Assembly (NCBI RefSeq): GCF_019879105.1
Contig: NZ_CP082249.1
Span: 310,001-374,000 of the forward strand
Direction: 5' to 3'
From: Natrinema sp. SYSU A 869
GTDB taxonomy: Archaea; Halobacteriota; Halobacteria; Halobacteriales; Natrialbaceae
Length of the DNA: 64,000 nucleotides
Part shown: piece by piece, positions 9,770 to 18,976 of the stretch
Layout of the letters: every line of letters begins with the position of its first letter
Position numbering within the stretch: position 1 is the stretch's first letter
The notes under the pieces: model-generated
Told to the model about the DNA's origin: nothing
The model's input: only the letters and a program-made list of their open reading frames with translations
Database searches by the model: none
Made by a program: the position numbers and the translations under genes

Positions 9770-10315
9770 TTACGTCGCGGCCGGAAAGTCGTCCTCATCG
9801 CCGCCGTCATCGCCCATCTGTCGGGCCGGCACGCCCGCAACCGTCGCTCCGGGCGGCACGTCACGTGTCACGAGGGAGTTCGCCGCGACGCTAGCCCCCT
9901 CGCCGATCTCGACGCCTGGGAGAACGATCGCACCGGCCCCGATCATCGCCCGTTCGCCGACGATGACCTCGCCCGTTCGATACTCGTCTTGGAGGAACTC
10001 GTGACAGAGGATCGTCGCGTCGTAGCCGATAATCACGTCCTCCCTCACGGTGATCAGATCCGGCCAGAAGACGTCCGGCGTGGCCTCGAGCCCCCAGGAA
10101 ACGCCCTCCCCGACCGTGACGCCGATCCGTCGGAGGAGCCAGCGCTTGAGTCGGAGGCTGGGCGAAATCCGAACGAGCCAGACGACGATATAATTGATCG
10201 CGACCCGGAGCGGGTTGCGAGCGGCGGTCCAGTGGGCCAGCGAATTTTGCGGCCCGGGCGTCGCGTGACGCTCGACGCGATCGTGTCGCGGCGTCGGTTC
10301 GTCGGAAGTCGTCAC
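9770..10315 (-). CDS. Hexapeptide-repeat acyltransferase
   Basis: A 181-residue left-handed beta-helix protein of the LacA/NodL/maltose O-acetyltransferase type. Imperfect hexapeptide turns run from about 70 to 165 (VGEGVSWG, ITVREDVIIGYDATI, VIVGERAMIGAGAIVLPGVEIGEGASVAANSLVTRDVPP) and end in the typical VAGVPARQMG. The histidine in ILCHEF is a candidate catalytic base. A short hydrophobic helix at about 35-55 (LRVAINYIVVWLVRI) may attach it to the membrane. The acceptor is unknown; surface glycans or lipids are reasonable guesses. Confidence 0.85.
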   Translation of the reverse strand: MTTSDEPTPRHDRVERHATPGPQNSLAHWTAARNPLRVAINYIVVWLVRISPSLRLKRWLLRRIGVTVGEGVSWGLEATPDVFWPDLITVREDVIIGYDATILCHEFLQDEYRTGEVIVGERAMIGAGAIVLPGVEIGEGASVAANSLVTRDVPPGATVAGVPARQMGDDGGDEDDFPAAT

Positions 10316-10625
10316 TGACTATCCCGTTTGATGTAGTGGTACATCAAACCGATCAATACGGAACCGGGGCACCCTCGCGATGAGAGCCACCAGTCGTCCC
10401 CGTGATCCAGCCCGAAAATCCAGAGCGTGCCGACCACCAGTCTGGCGGTCGAATCCGGACCGCCTCGAGCTTCGGTCTGATTACCGAAACGATCGCTGGT
10501 GGTATGATTCGATCCACAGGACCGGGCCCGGACTGCGTCGAGGGGACAGCCATCGAAACCACTGGGTACGGAAAGCCTACGCATGAAGGGAACACGGCTG
10601 TTCCGATGGGCGGCGAACATCGCGT
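10316..10625. other. Gap with possible gene remnant
   Basis: No intact gene. On the minus strand (stop near 10312, readable to about 10455) a short stretch reads STARLVVGTLWIFGL, then YHYIKRD near the end. This looks like a degraded small membrane protein. Codon bias weakens in the middle, so this is a weak reading. Confidence 0.25.
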
Positions 10626-10973
10626 ATGGCACAGACCAGACAGGCGACCCTCGAGACCGATACAGTCTTCACCATTCTCTCGAATACGACGCATCGATCC
10701 CTCCTGTGGTATCTCTCTGCCGTCGAGCGGGCGACCGTTCGGGAACTTGCAGGTCACCTCGCACCGTCGAACGACGACGGCAGCGACTCCCGTCTCGAAT
10801 CTCATCAAAGCGCTCTCGTCGCATTGACACACGATCACCTCCCGCGGCTGGCGGCGTACGGCGTCGTCGACTACGATCGATCGGCAGACGACGTGACGAT
10901 CGGACCGAATTTCGACGAGGTCAAACCGTTCCTCACACAGTTCGAGGACGTCGAAATCGATTCAGTCGAATAA
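10626..10973 (+). CDS. Small haloarchaeal helix-turn-helix protein
   Basis: A 115-residue acidic protein of the type widespread in haloarchaea as a stand-alone winged helix (I recall it as DUF7344-like). It has the core FTILSNTTHRSLLWYLSAV, ATVRELAGHLA, and LTHDHLPRLAAYGVVDYD followed by a beta-wing. Residue 40 onwards includes a Ser/Asp-rich insert. It is presumably a transcription factor; targets are unknown. It converges with the Nmad3-like gene, with only 13 nt between the stops. Confidence 0.75.
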   Translation: MAQTRQATLETDTVFTILSNTTHRSLLWYLSAVERATVRELAGHLAPSNDDGSDSRLESHQSALVALTHDHLPRLAAYGVVDYDRSADDVTIGPNFDEVKPFLTQFEDVEIDSVE

Positions 10974-10986
10974 AACCCCGAAGCCC

Positions 10987-11796
10987 TCAGATGCGACCGT
11001 TCCGTGTGGCCGAGCGATCACCGGGAAGACCGACCAGTTCCCGGAACGCAGCGCCCGAGAGCCCACACCGATAGGCCGGCTTGAACATCATGTTCGCGCC
11101 GCCGGCCTGAACGTCCCACTCGGACGCGATCTCGTCGCGAAGGTAGTACTGCGCTCGCTCGTTGCCCTCCCTGACGTAGTAGTCACTGATCCGGATCGGG
11201 TCGCGCTTGAAGAGGCCGCCGGGCTCGCGGCCGTCGACGATCACGACCTGCTTCTCGAGATACAGGTCGCCGTCCCGAGCGCGTTTCGCGTGGGCGTTCG
11301 CCGGGTGGGCCTCGAGAATCGCCTCGCGCTCGGTCGGCGGCGTCTCGGGGCCGACGACGGCCACGTCGTCGACGGTGAAGTAGCCGATCAGGTAGCGGTG
11401 CGCGCGGTCCCCGTCGGGCCGTCGCAGGCCCGCATAGAATCCGACGACGTCGCCCGGCTCGAGCGCCTGCAGTCGCGAGACGTAGCCGCTGGTCCGGTGT
11501 TCGCCGTAAGTCAGCCCCTCGAAGTTTGGATCGCGATGAAGGGGCCAGGACTCGAGGGCCTCGTCGGTGACAGATTCCGTCCCGTCGTGGACGGGCTGGG
11601 GCGTGATGCGAGTCGTCAGATCCGCCGCAATGCCGTCGCCGGCCCGTAACTCCCACGAGCCGAGCGTTTCAGATTCGGTTGTCTCCCGCGTTTTCTCTGG
11701 GATCGGGACGTACTCGAAGCGGCCGTCGTCGTAGAGCGGAGCCAGCGCGCCGACGTTCGTGCTGTCAGCGCCGACGCCGGCAAGAACGACAGTCAT
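10987..11796 (-). CDS. Nmad3-like putative nucleotide-modification protein
   Basis: A 269-residue cytosolic protein. The N-terminus MTVVLAGVGADSTNVGALAPL and the following YVPIPEK resemble the nucleotide modification-associated domain 3 (Nmad3) family, whose members begin with a similar strand, an S/T-rich turn and a PIPE motif. Further blocks are GLTYGEHRTSGYVSRLQALEPGDVVGFYAGLR, a family-like strand HRYLIGYFTV and KPAYRCGLSGAAFRELVGL at the end. No catalytic residues are known to me. The frame runs on upstream to 12378, but the extension lacks coding character, and ATG 11796 fits. The family assignment is recalled, not searched. Confidence 0.6.
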   Translation of the reverse strand: MTVVLAGVGADSTNVGALAPLYDDGRFEYVPIPEKTRETTESETLGSWELRAGDGIAADLTTRITPQPVHDGTESVTDEALESWPLHRDPNFEGLTYGEHRTSGYVSRLQALEPGDVVGFYAGLRRPDGDRAHRYLIGYFTVDDVAVVGPETPPTEREAILEAHPANAHAKRARDGDLYLEKQVVIVDGREPGGLFKRDPIRISDYYVREGNERAQYYLRDEIASEWDVQAGGANMMFKPAYRCGLSGAAFRELVGLPGDRSATRNGRI

Positions 11797-12243
11797 GGTG
11801 CGATTCGTATCCGTCGATCGGCGCGAGACGGCGATAAATCCGCCGATCGGTCGCCGGGCTTCCCACGGGGTGAGTTCGTCGCGACCGCTGCCGTTGGGCG
11901 GCTCACACTGTGGAGCTACCTGGCCAGTCGCTCGGACTCGAGCGGCGGCGGATCGGCCATCTCGATCGAGATCGGTTCGCCGTAGGCCTCGAGACCGCAC
12001 ACGCATACGGGTCGGGTCGGCCGCTGGTGAGTTAGCTATTCGTCCCGCAACAGCCCGTCCGTGGAGAATCACGAGCTGGCTCGAGCTGTTCGTCACGCTA
12101 TCGAATTGATGCCGACGGTTGCTCCCGCGAATACGTCTTCGCACCCGGAAAACGACCGCACGGAACGGGGGACGAAGCGCGCTGCAGACCAGCAGATCGT
12201 ATCTATAACAACTGTTATCGGGACGGCCGTTCCAAAGCCGCGT
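11797..12243. other. Gap between divergent genes, with coding-like remnant
   Basis: This 447-bp divergent promoter region contains no intact gene. On the minus strand at about 11916-12005 a short frame ending in TAG reads GLEAYGEPISIEMADPPP and continues LESERLAR. It has almost only G/C third bases and looks like the C-terminal tail of a lost gene or a very short ORF starting GTG. AT-rich sequence at 12201-12219 (atctataacaactgttat) is a candidate promoter for the metallo-hydrolase. Confidence 0.35.
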
Positions 12244-12978
12244 ATGCGTGTCACCTTTCTCGGCACGGGCAGCGCGATGCCCACCGGCGAACGCTTTCAG
12301 GCGGGGATCCTCGTGCAGGACGATGGCCGGACGCTGCTGCTGGACTGCGGTGCCGGCGCGCTCCAGCGGCTCCAGCAATCCGGCGTCGGCTACGAGAACG
12401 TCTCGACCGTTCTACTGACACATCACCATCTCGACCACGTCGCCGACCTGCTGCCGCTGATGAAGGCACGCTGGCTCGCCGGCGAGGAATACCTCGAGGT
12501 CGTCGGGCCACAGGGGACGAAAGCGCTGATCGACGACCTGCTCTCGGTCCATGAATACATGCGAGACAAGATCGAGTTGCAGGTCAGAGAGGTGGTCGAC
12601 GGCGAGTTCTCCGTTGCCGGCTTCGATGTCTCGGCCTACGAAACGCGCCACTCGCTGCCCTGTCTGGCCTATCGATTCGACGACCGCTTTACGTTCAGCG
12701 GCGACAGCGAAGCCTTCACGGGGCTGGCGAACTTCGCAGAGGGATCGGCGATCCTCGCCCACGACTGCTCGTTCCCCGACGATGTCGACGTCTCGAATCA
12801 TCCGACACCGGACACGCTCGGCCGGGCGCTGGCCGGCCGCGACATCGGGCGCGTCTACCTGACTCACCTCTATCCACACACTGAGGGCCGTCACGACGAG
12901 ATGCTCGAGTCAATCGGCGCTCACTACGACGGTGACGTTCGGTTCGCCGAGGATCTCAAGACGGTTTCCATCGAGTAG
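12244..12978 (+). CDS. RNase Z-like MBL-fold metallo-hydrolase
   Basis: A 244-residue metallo-beta-lactamase fold enzyme. The start MRVTFLGTGSAMPT is typical of the RNase Z/ElaC and related branch. The di-zinc motif is THHHLDHVADL (about residues 59-69). A further ligand is the Asp in FSGDSEAF, and others are His in AHDCSF and THLYPHTEGRHDEM. The long RNase Z exosite arm is not evident, and the protein is shorter than archaeal tRNase Z (about 300), so a different phosphodiesterase role is possible. ATG 12244 is chosen over the upstream extension. Confidence 0.82.
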   Translation: MRVTFLGTGSAMPTGERFQAGILVQDDGRTLLLDCGAGALQRLQQSGVGYENVSTVLLTHHHLDHVADLLPLMKARWLAGEEYLEVVGPQGTKALIDDLLSVHEYMRDKIELQVREVVDGEFSVAGFDVSAYETRHSLPCLAYRFDDRFTFSGDSEAFTGLANFAEGSAILAHDCSFPDDVDVSNHPTPDTLGRALAGRDIGRVYLTHLYPHTEGRHDEMLESIGAHYDGDVRFAEDLKTVSIE

Positions 12979-13196
12979 CACCGCGACGACCGGCGGCCGA
13001 ATCGGTGACCAGGTTTCGCTGTCAGGCAGGTATCGATCTCCGACAGCGATGGCTATATTGGCTTCGTGACGCTCTGTTATTGGATTCATGCCTCACTGAG
13101 GCCCGTTCCAAACAGGTATATACGATCGCGTTTGTAGGATCATAACAACAGAATGTTTCCCTCCGATCCGTGGCGGACGAACAACGAGGTGACCAA

Positions 13197-16190
13197 ATGA
13201 GCGTCCTCGACCGGTTCGCGGACGCCATCACGTCGCATACACGTATCGTACTCGTTGTTCTCCTGCTCCTGACGGCGCTCATCGGGGCCGGAATGCCGAT
13301 GGTTGACGATGACTCCTCGCTCTCCCAGTTCGAGGGCGAATCCGAGGAAGCGAAAGCCCTCGAGCGCAGTAATGAGAACTTCACGAGCGAGCAACAGGAG
13401 AACACGACCCGCGTCCAGGTAATCGCACGCGGCGACAACGTGCTCACGAGAGAGTCGCTGATTTCGTCGCTCGAGTTCCAGCAGGAACTCCGGGCGAACG
13501 AGTCGATCAATGCCACGCTCGTCGAGAACCAGTCGATAACCGGCGTCGAGAACCTCATCGCGATCTCCGCGATCAGAAACGAGGAAGCGGCGGCGCTAAA
13601 CGAGACGAGCGCGCGACTCGAGTCGGGTCTCAACGAGACGGTTGGGCTCCAGCGCCAGTACGAGCAGTTGAATGCATCGTACGAGAGCGAGTCGATCAAC
13701 CAGACCGAGTATCAGGCTCAGTCGGCCGAGCTCGAGGCGCAGTTCGAGACCATCGTTGAGAACGCGACCGACGGGCTCACCGCGAATCAGACGGCCCAGT
13801 ACGAGTCGACCGTCCAACAGGCTCGGGAGATCGAATCGCAGCGCTTCGCGATTCGGTCGTCGACCGAGAATCCGAGTGAAGACCCCGAGTATCAGCGACT
13901 CACCGAGCAACTCGAGGGTGTGTATCGGAACGGGACGGCCGGCGTCCTCGAAGCGGAGTACGCGGCGTTGCAAAGCGAGGATCGGCCACCCCTCGACGAG
14001 CAGATCGCGGCCCTCGAGGATCTGAGCGACGAAGAGTACGAGCGGACCCTCGAAGGGACGCTTTCGGCAAACAACTCCGACGACAACGTCGCGATCGCGT
14101 TGATGCCGCCGTCGTACGATCCGGGCAGTACTACGGCCGAGGCCCGGATGACCTTGGTGACCCAGGCGACCGCCGGCGACAGTGCCGAGGGGATGGGCGG
14201 CGGCGCAGTCAGCGATCAGATAATCGACAGCCAGATCGACATCCGTGAGCTGGCGGAGACGCAGACGCAGGACTCCCTCGTCTTCGGCAGCGGGCTGATT
14301 ACTGACGAGATCGATCGCTCGATGGGAGACAGCCTCGCCATCGTCGGCCCGCTGGCCCTGCTGTTCGTCGTCGTCGCGCTGCTGGTCGCGTATCGCGACC
14401 CGCTCGACATCGTCCTCGGAGTCGTCGGCATCGTCGCCGTCCTCGTCTGGACGTTCGGCTTCATGGGCTGGGCGGACATCGCTTTCAACCAGATGTTCGT
14501 CGCGGTACCAGTCCTCTTGATCGGGCTCTCGATCGACTACGCGATTCACGTCTTCATGCGGCATCGCGAGCAGCGCGAGACCGACGGCACCGGCGGGACC
14601 GTCCGCGGCTCGATGACGACCGCGCTGGCCGGCGTCGGAGCCGCCCTCGTCTGGGTGACGGCCACGACCGTCATCGGCTTCCTCTCGAACCTCGTCAGCC
14701 CGATCGCCCCCATTCGGGAGTTCGGGATCGTCAGCTCCGTCGGGATCGTCGCCGCGCTGATCGTCTTCGGCGCGCTGATCCCCGCCGCCAAGGTCGAGAT
14801 CGACGAGTTCCTCGAGTCCCGCGGGATTGATCGCCGCAAGCGCGCGTTCGGGACCGGCGGCGGCCGCTTCAGCGAGATCCTGACGGTCGGTTCGACCGCC
14901 GCCCGCCGGATTCCACTGGTCATCATCCTCCTCGTTGCCCTGCTCACCGTCGGCGGCGCATACGGCGCGACCCAGGTCGACACCAGTTTCCAGGAGGAAG
15001 ACTTCCTCGCGGATAATCCTCCAGAGTGGACTCAGACGCTGCCCGGCGGGATGGCACCCGGCGAGTATCACGCCAAGGACGACCTCGAGTACGTCAACGA
15101 GCACTTCCAGCGCCAGGACCGGCAGGCACAGATCCTCGTCGAGGGGAACGTCACCGATCCCGCGGCACTCGAAGAAATCGACGTCGCCCGAGAGAATGCC
15201 GCCGAAAGCGGTGTCGCACACATGCTCGCGACCAATGAGACCGACATACAGGACCCGCTCTCGACGATGGAACGGACGGCCGGACGGAACGAGTCCTTCA
15301 ACGAGTCGTTCAACGCGGCCAACACCGACGACGACGGCGTTCCCGATGAGAACGTCACGGCGCTGTACGACCAACTCTTCGAAATCGACGCGGAGAGTGC
15401 GAATCAAGTCATCCACCGAACCGACGGCGGCGAGTATCAGTCGGCCCGGATGGTCATCGCCGTCAAAGGTGACGCCACGTCGAGCGAGGCGACCAGCGAA
15501 ATGCGCGATATCGCCAGCGGCATCGAGGACGGCAGCGATGGCCGCTGGAGCGCCATCGCAACCGGCGACCCCATTGTCAGCTATATCGTCGAACAGGACT
15601 TGCTCGATACCGTCCTCGAGAGCCTGATCATCACGCTCGTGGCGGTATTCCTGTTCCTCACCGTTGCTTACCGGCTGACGGGTAACAGCGCCTCGCTGGG
15701 TGCCGTGACCCTCCTGCCGGTTGCGTTCTCCGTCAGCTGGATTCTGGGGACGATGTACCTTATCGGCATGCCCTTCAACGTGCTCACGGGGATGATCACC
15801 AGCCTCACCGTCGGGCTCGGCGTCGCCTACAGCATCCATATCAGCGAACGATACAGGCTCGAGCTCGAGCGCCAGGGCAACGTCTGGTCGGCGCTGCAGA
15901 CGACCGTCACCGGCACCGGCGGGGCGCTGCTCGGCAGTGCCGCGACCACCGTCGGCGGCTTCGGGACGCTCGCCTTCGCGATTCTCCCCGCACTGCGGCA
16001 GTTCGGGATCATCACCGGGCTGACGATCACCTACGCGTTCCTGGCCAGCGTCGTCGTCCTCCCGACGCTGCTGGTCCTCTGGACGCGGTACTTCGGGCCA
16101 GACGTCTCCTTCGACGCGTCGGGTGGGCGGACAGCGACGCCCACTGCGAGCGACGGCGGGACCGAACCCAACCGGGGTGACGACGAGTGA
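13197..16190 (+). CDS. MMPL/RND-family transporter
   Basis: A 997-residue membrane transporter built as two repeats of one TM helix, a large extracellular domain and five TM helices. TM1 is about 15-35 (TRIVLVVLLLLTALIGAGM). A long Glu/Asn-rich coiled extracellular domain follows to about 370. The first TM bundle (about 380-545) has LIGLSIDYAIHVFMRHR, and the second (about 790-960) has SLTVGLGVAYSIHISERY, the paired GxxxDY/GxAYSI motifs of this family. It probably exports lipids or hydrophobic compounds using the ion gradient. A Shine-Dalgarno-like GAGGTGA ends 4 nt before ATG 13197. The next gene overlaps by 4 nt. Confidence 0.88.
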   Translation: MSVLDRFADAITSHTRIVLVVLLLLTALIGAGMPMVDDDSSLSQFEGESEEAKALERSNENFTSEQQENTTRVQVIARGDNVLTRESLISSLEFQQELRANESINATLVENQSITGVENLIAISAIRNEEAAALNETSARLESGLNETVGLQRQYEQLNASYESESINQTEYQAQSAELEAQFETIVENATDGLTANQTAQYESTVQQAREIESQRFAIRSSTENPSEDPEYQRLTEQLEGVYRNGTAGVLEAEYAALQSEDRPPLDEQIAALEDLSDEEYERTLEGTLSANNSDDNVAIALMPPSYDPGSTTAEARMTLVTQATAGDSAEGMGGGAVSDQIIDSQIDIRELAETQTQDSLVFGSGLITDEIDRSMGDSLAIVGPLALLFVVVALLVAYRDPLDIVLGVVGIVAVLVWTFGFMGWADIAFNQMFVAVPVLLIGLSIDYAIHVFMRHREQRETDGTGGTVRGSMTTALAGVGAALVWVTATTVIGFLSNLVSPIAPIREFGIVSSVGIVAALIVFGALIPAAKVEIDEFLESRGIDRRKRAFGTGGGRFSEILTVGSTAARRIPLVIILLVALLTVGGAYGATQVDTSFQEEDFLADNPPEWTQTLPGGMAPGEYHAKDDLEYVNEHFQRQDRQAQILVEGNVTDPAALEEIDVARENAAESGVAHMLATNETDIQDPLSTMERTAGRNESFNESFNAANTDDDGVPDENVTALYDQLFEIDAESANQVIHRTDGGEYQSARMVIAVKGDATSSEATSEMRDIASGIEDGSDGRWSAIATGDPIVSYIVEQDLLDTVLESLIITLVAVFLFLTVAYRLTGNSASLGAVTLLPVAFSVSWILGTMYLIGMPFNVLTGMITSLTVGLGVAYSIHISERYRLELERQGNVWSALQTTVTGTGGALLGSAATTVGGFGTLAFAILPALRQFGIITGLTITYAFLASVVVLPTLLVLWTRYFGPDVSFDASGGRTATPTASDGGTEPNRGDDE

Positions 16191-16942
16191 GCAGTGACGA
16201 AATCGAGGCCATCAACGCCTTCGAACAGTTGGGCCTCACCAGCTACGAGGCCAAGGTGTTCATCGCACTCCATCGACTGAGCGCGGGCACGGCCAGGGAC
16301 GTCGCCGACATCGCGGACGTGCCGCGCTCGCAGGTCTACAGCGTCGCCGAGAGCTTAGAGGACCGCGGGCTGCTCGAGGTTCAGCAGTCGAGTCCGATCC
16401 GGTACCGGCCGGTCAGCGTCGAGGAGGCGCGAGAGACGCTCCGAGATCAGTTCGAGCGCGAGCAGGATCGGGCGTTCGAGCACGTCGAAGCCGTCAAAAA
16501 CGAACCGGACGGCGAGGAGACCCAGGAGGACATCTGGACGGTTCGCGGCCGGGACCGCGTCGACGACCGAACCCTCGATATCCTCTCGCAGGCCGAGAGT
16601 CGGATCGTCTTCGGGACCCGCCTCCCAGAACTCGTCACGGCGCCGATCGAACGGACGCTCGCTGAGCGCGCGGCGGCCGGCGTCACGATACTCGTCGTGA
16701 GCAGACGGGACGATGTCCAGGAGCAGTTCGCCGATGTCGAAGGTGTTACCGTCAAGCGCCCACCGGCCCACCGGACGGACGATGAGCGGTCCGGTCGGAT
16801 CGTCATCGCCGACGACGATAGCATCCTCCTGAGCGTCCTCGGCGGCGAAGGCAGTGAGACAGCGATCTGGAGTTCGGGCTCGCTGTTCGCCTCCGTGCTC
16901 ATCCAGCTGATCGAGGCCAGCGACGAAGTGCAAGTGGAATAA
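16187..16942 (+). CDS. TrmB-family transcriptional regulator
   Basis: A 251-residue regulator with the TrmB winged helix at residues 1-75 (FEQLGLTSYEAKVFIALHRLSAGTA, VADVPRSQVYSVAESLEDRGLLEV). A C-terminal ligand-sensing domain (about 105-250) includes a phospholipase D-like strand set with DDDSILLSVLG. TrmB proteins usually sense sugars, but this short form lacks the long sugar-binding part. It starts with GTG overlapping the transporter stop by 4 nt (GTGA), so translation is probably coupled and the regulator likely controls the exporter. Confidence 0.85.
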   Translation: MSSDEIEAINAFEQLGLTSYEAKVFIALHRLSAGTARDVADIADVPRSQVYSVAESLEDRGLLEVQQSSPIRYRPVSVEEARETLRDQFEREQDRAFEHVEAVKNEPDGEETQEDIWTVRGRDRVDDRTLDILSQAESRIVFGTRLPELVTAPIERTLAERAAAGVTILVVSRRDDVQEQFADVEGVTVKRPPAHRTDDERSGRIVIADDDSILLSVLGGEGSETAIWSSGSLFASVLIQLIEASDEVQVE

Positions 16943-16965
16943 CGGAGACGGCCCGCGTCACACGT

Positions 16966-18033
16966 CTACTCGAGGCGATATCGCAACAGCGCTGCGATCC
17001 CGCCGAGATTCGAGAGCTGCTGGCCGGGCGGGAACTCGCTCGAGAAGACCGTCACGTCGCCGCCTTTCTGCTCAGTCGTGCGGACGATCTCGTCGACGCT
17101 GATCGCCCACTCGCCGTCGGGACCGCGTTCCTTCTGTAATCGATCGTCGAGCACGAGGAGGCGCTCGATCGCGCCGAACTCGGCGGCCTTTTTCACCTGT
17201 TCGGGGCCGTACGCCGCCTTCGCACCGTCGGCGATACGCCGCGTGAGTTCGTCGATGTACTCGGCCTCGCTCTCAATGCGAGTTTCCTCCTGGACGTCCG
17301 CGACCGCACCGCGTTTGAGCACCTCGTGGACGCCGCGGTCGCCGACGGCCGCCGTGTCGACCATCGTGATCAACTCAGCGACTTCGACCTCGTTCTCCTC
17401 GAGGTGCTTGTAGGCGTCCTGTTTCGTGAAACCGGGACCGGCAAGGATGATCGCGTCGACCTCGAGGCGTTTGAGGACCGTCGCGAGCTCTTCGAACAGC
17501 TCCGATCGGCCGCGGGAGTACTCGCCTTTGCCGGTCGTGCCGGTGATCGTCGCCCGCTCCTCGGTGCCGTACTGTGCGACCGTGTGGACGTGGGCCTGTC
17601 CCTCTTCAACGGTCGCGATCGCGACATCCGGGTTCTCGGTGGCCTCTTCGGCCTCCTCGAGGCGGGCCTCCTGATCGGGCTTGAACCACTTCTCGATCGA
17701 TATTTCGTCGCGCGGTTCGACGTTGAGCGTGTGATGAAAGTCTAGCTGGTCCTCGCGGGACGAGGCGACGATCTCGCCGCCGACCCGCAGTCGATTGGCG
17801 AACTTGTGGAACTCGACGTCGTCGACGGCGATGGCGACCCACATATGCTCGCGTTCGCCGCCCGTGTCCCGCATCTGGTCGTCGTTGCGCTGGATCCGCC
17901 GGGTCGTATCGCCTGCGACGCGGTCGCCGGGCTCGAGGACGTACTGCAGGTGCCAGAGGTCGTCGACGCTCTCGGGAACGACCGTGACCCGTTCGCGGCC
18001 GCCCTCGACCTGCTCCCGGTCTTTGATCTGCAT
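16966..18033 (-). CDS. pelA: Pelota, mRNA surveillance factor
   Basis: Archaeal pelota (aPelota/Dom34), 355 residues, which with aEF1A recognises stalled ribosomes and, with ABCE1, splits them. It has the N-terminal Sm-like domain (about 1-130, [22 protein letters not shown]), the eRF1 domain 2-like part (about 135-255, [32 protein letters not shown]) and eRF1 domain 3 (about 260-355, [25 protein letters not shown]). It lacks the GGQ motif of release factors, as expected. Length is normal. It converges with the TrmB gene. Confidence 0.95.
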   Translation of the reverse strand: MQIKDREQVEGGRERVTVVPESVDDLWHLQYVLEPGDRVAGDTTRRIQRNDDQMRDTGGEREHMWVAIAVDDVEFHKFANRLRVGGEIVASSREDQLDFHHTLNVEPRDEISIEKWFKPDQEARLEEAEEATENPDVAIATVEEGQAHVHTVAQYGTEERATITGTTGKGEYSRGRSELFEELATVLKRLEVDAIILAGPGFTKQDAYKHLEENEVEVAELITMVDTAAVGDRGVHEVLKRGAVADVQEETRIESEAEYIDELTRRIADGAKAAYGPEQVKKAAEFGAIERLLVLDDRLQKERGPDGEWAISVDEIVRTTEQKGGDVTVFSSEFPPGQQLSNLGGIAALLRYRLE

Positions 18034-18233
18034 GAGCGTTCGTTCGCGGGGTGGCGGTAAGTGGACTGCGATCGGTGTCCAGCCGTTCGAGAACCAAGCA
18101 CAGTTTCCGTCCCTTCAGTCGGTCTCCTCGTCGGGCGCGAGGATATAGTAGCGGAGCCGACTGTCGTGTTATCCTACACCATTTGACATAGATAGGGAGT
18201 GACGCTATCCTCGCTACGCTCCTCCGTTCAAGT

Positions 18234-18851
18234 ATGAACCTCAAATCCCTATCCCGGCTCGAAGACTTCGGCACTCGGTCGCTCGTCACCCACGCCATCA
18301 TGGCGGTGACGTTTACGGGTGCGGTAGTGACGGGACTGTTCGTCGACGGGCAGCTCGGTCTCATCTCGTTCGTCGCGCTTCTCAACTTCACCGCCGGCGT
18401 GTGGGTCGCACAGTCGACGCACTCGCTTGGCAACGCTCGGACCGACGATTCCTACAACGGAATCCTGACGGTGTTGTTCGATACGACCGGCGAGAAGTCC
18501 TACCACGGGCTCGATACCAGCCGGCTCGCTCGATTGCTCACGCTGATCGCGGCCGTGACGGCAGCGTCGCTGCTGATTTCGGGACAGGTCCTCTCCGGCG
18601 CGGTGGCATCGATCGGTGCCGTCGCGATTGGCGCTGTCGCGCTCGTGACCGCAATGGTCGGCTTCCTGATCGCGATGGGATCGTCCTACGACGCGGCTGA
18701 GCGCCGAGCGACCCGCGATACCGAACACAAGGGCGAGCGTCCCGAGTCGGGACAGCCGACCCGTCCGACGACCGAGTTCGACGACACCTCCGACAGTCGG
18801 ACCTCGATTCACGAAATGCACATGGACGAATCGGCCGCGAAACGGCGGTAG
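18234..18851 (+). CDS. Haloarchaeal membrane protein, unknown function
   Basis: A 205-residue protein with four or five hydrophobic helices (about 18-38, 40-58, 95-115, 120-150) and a hydrophilic C-terminal tail of about 50 residues rich in Asp, Arg, Ser and Thr. No motif that I recognise. Third-position GC and acidic tail fit a real haloarchaeal gene. It is divergent from pelota with 200 nt between starts, room for two promoters. Confidence 0.7.
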   Translation: MNLKSLSRLEDFGTRSLVTHAIMAVTFTGAVVTGLFVDGQLGLISFVALLNFTAGVWVAQSTHSLGNARTDDSYNGILTVLFDTTGEKSYHGLDTSRLARLLTLIAAVTAASLLISGQVLSGAVASIGAVAIGAVALVTAMVGFLIAMGSSYDAAERRATRDTEHKGERPESGQPTRPTTEFDDTSDSRTSIHEMHMDESAAKRR

Positions 18852-18912
18852 CATCGCGCGGCGGACTCGTATCTCTCCGATAGTCGACGGTGATCGTTGT
18901 TCTGATACGGAT

Positions 18913-18976
18913 TACTGTAACGATTTACCGGCGCAACCCCAGAGCGAACGGGTTGCGCCGGTAATGACTTACAGTA
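18913..18976. repeat. 64-bp interrupted palindrome
   Basis: The outer arms are tactgtaa (18913-18920) and ttacagta (18969-18976). After 4-base unpaired spacers come perfect 15-bp inner arms ttaccggcgcaaccc (18925-18939) and its complement at 18950-18964, with a 10-base loop. In all 23 paired bases are interrupted once. This is much stronger than a normal terminator and has no T-run. It looks like a small mobile or repetitive palindrome. It lies about 60 nt after the stop at 18851. Confidence 0.8.

Noticed and set aside
12061-12243. Longer start of the RNase Z-like gene
   Set aside because: The added 61 residues have poor codon bias, and family similarity begins exactly at MRVTFLGTGSA.
13596-15839. 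747-codon minus-strand frame
   Set aside because: Fully antisense to the MMPL transporter, composition Arg/Asp/Gly-rich without any domain pattern.
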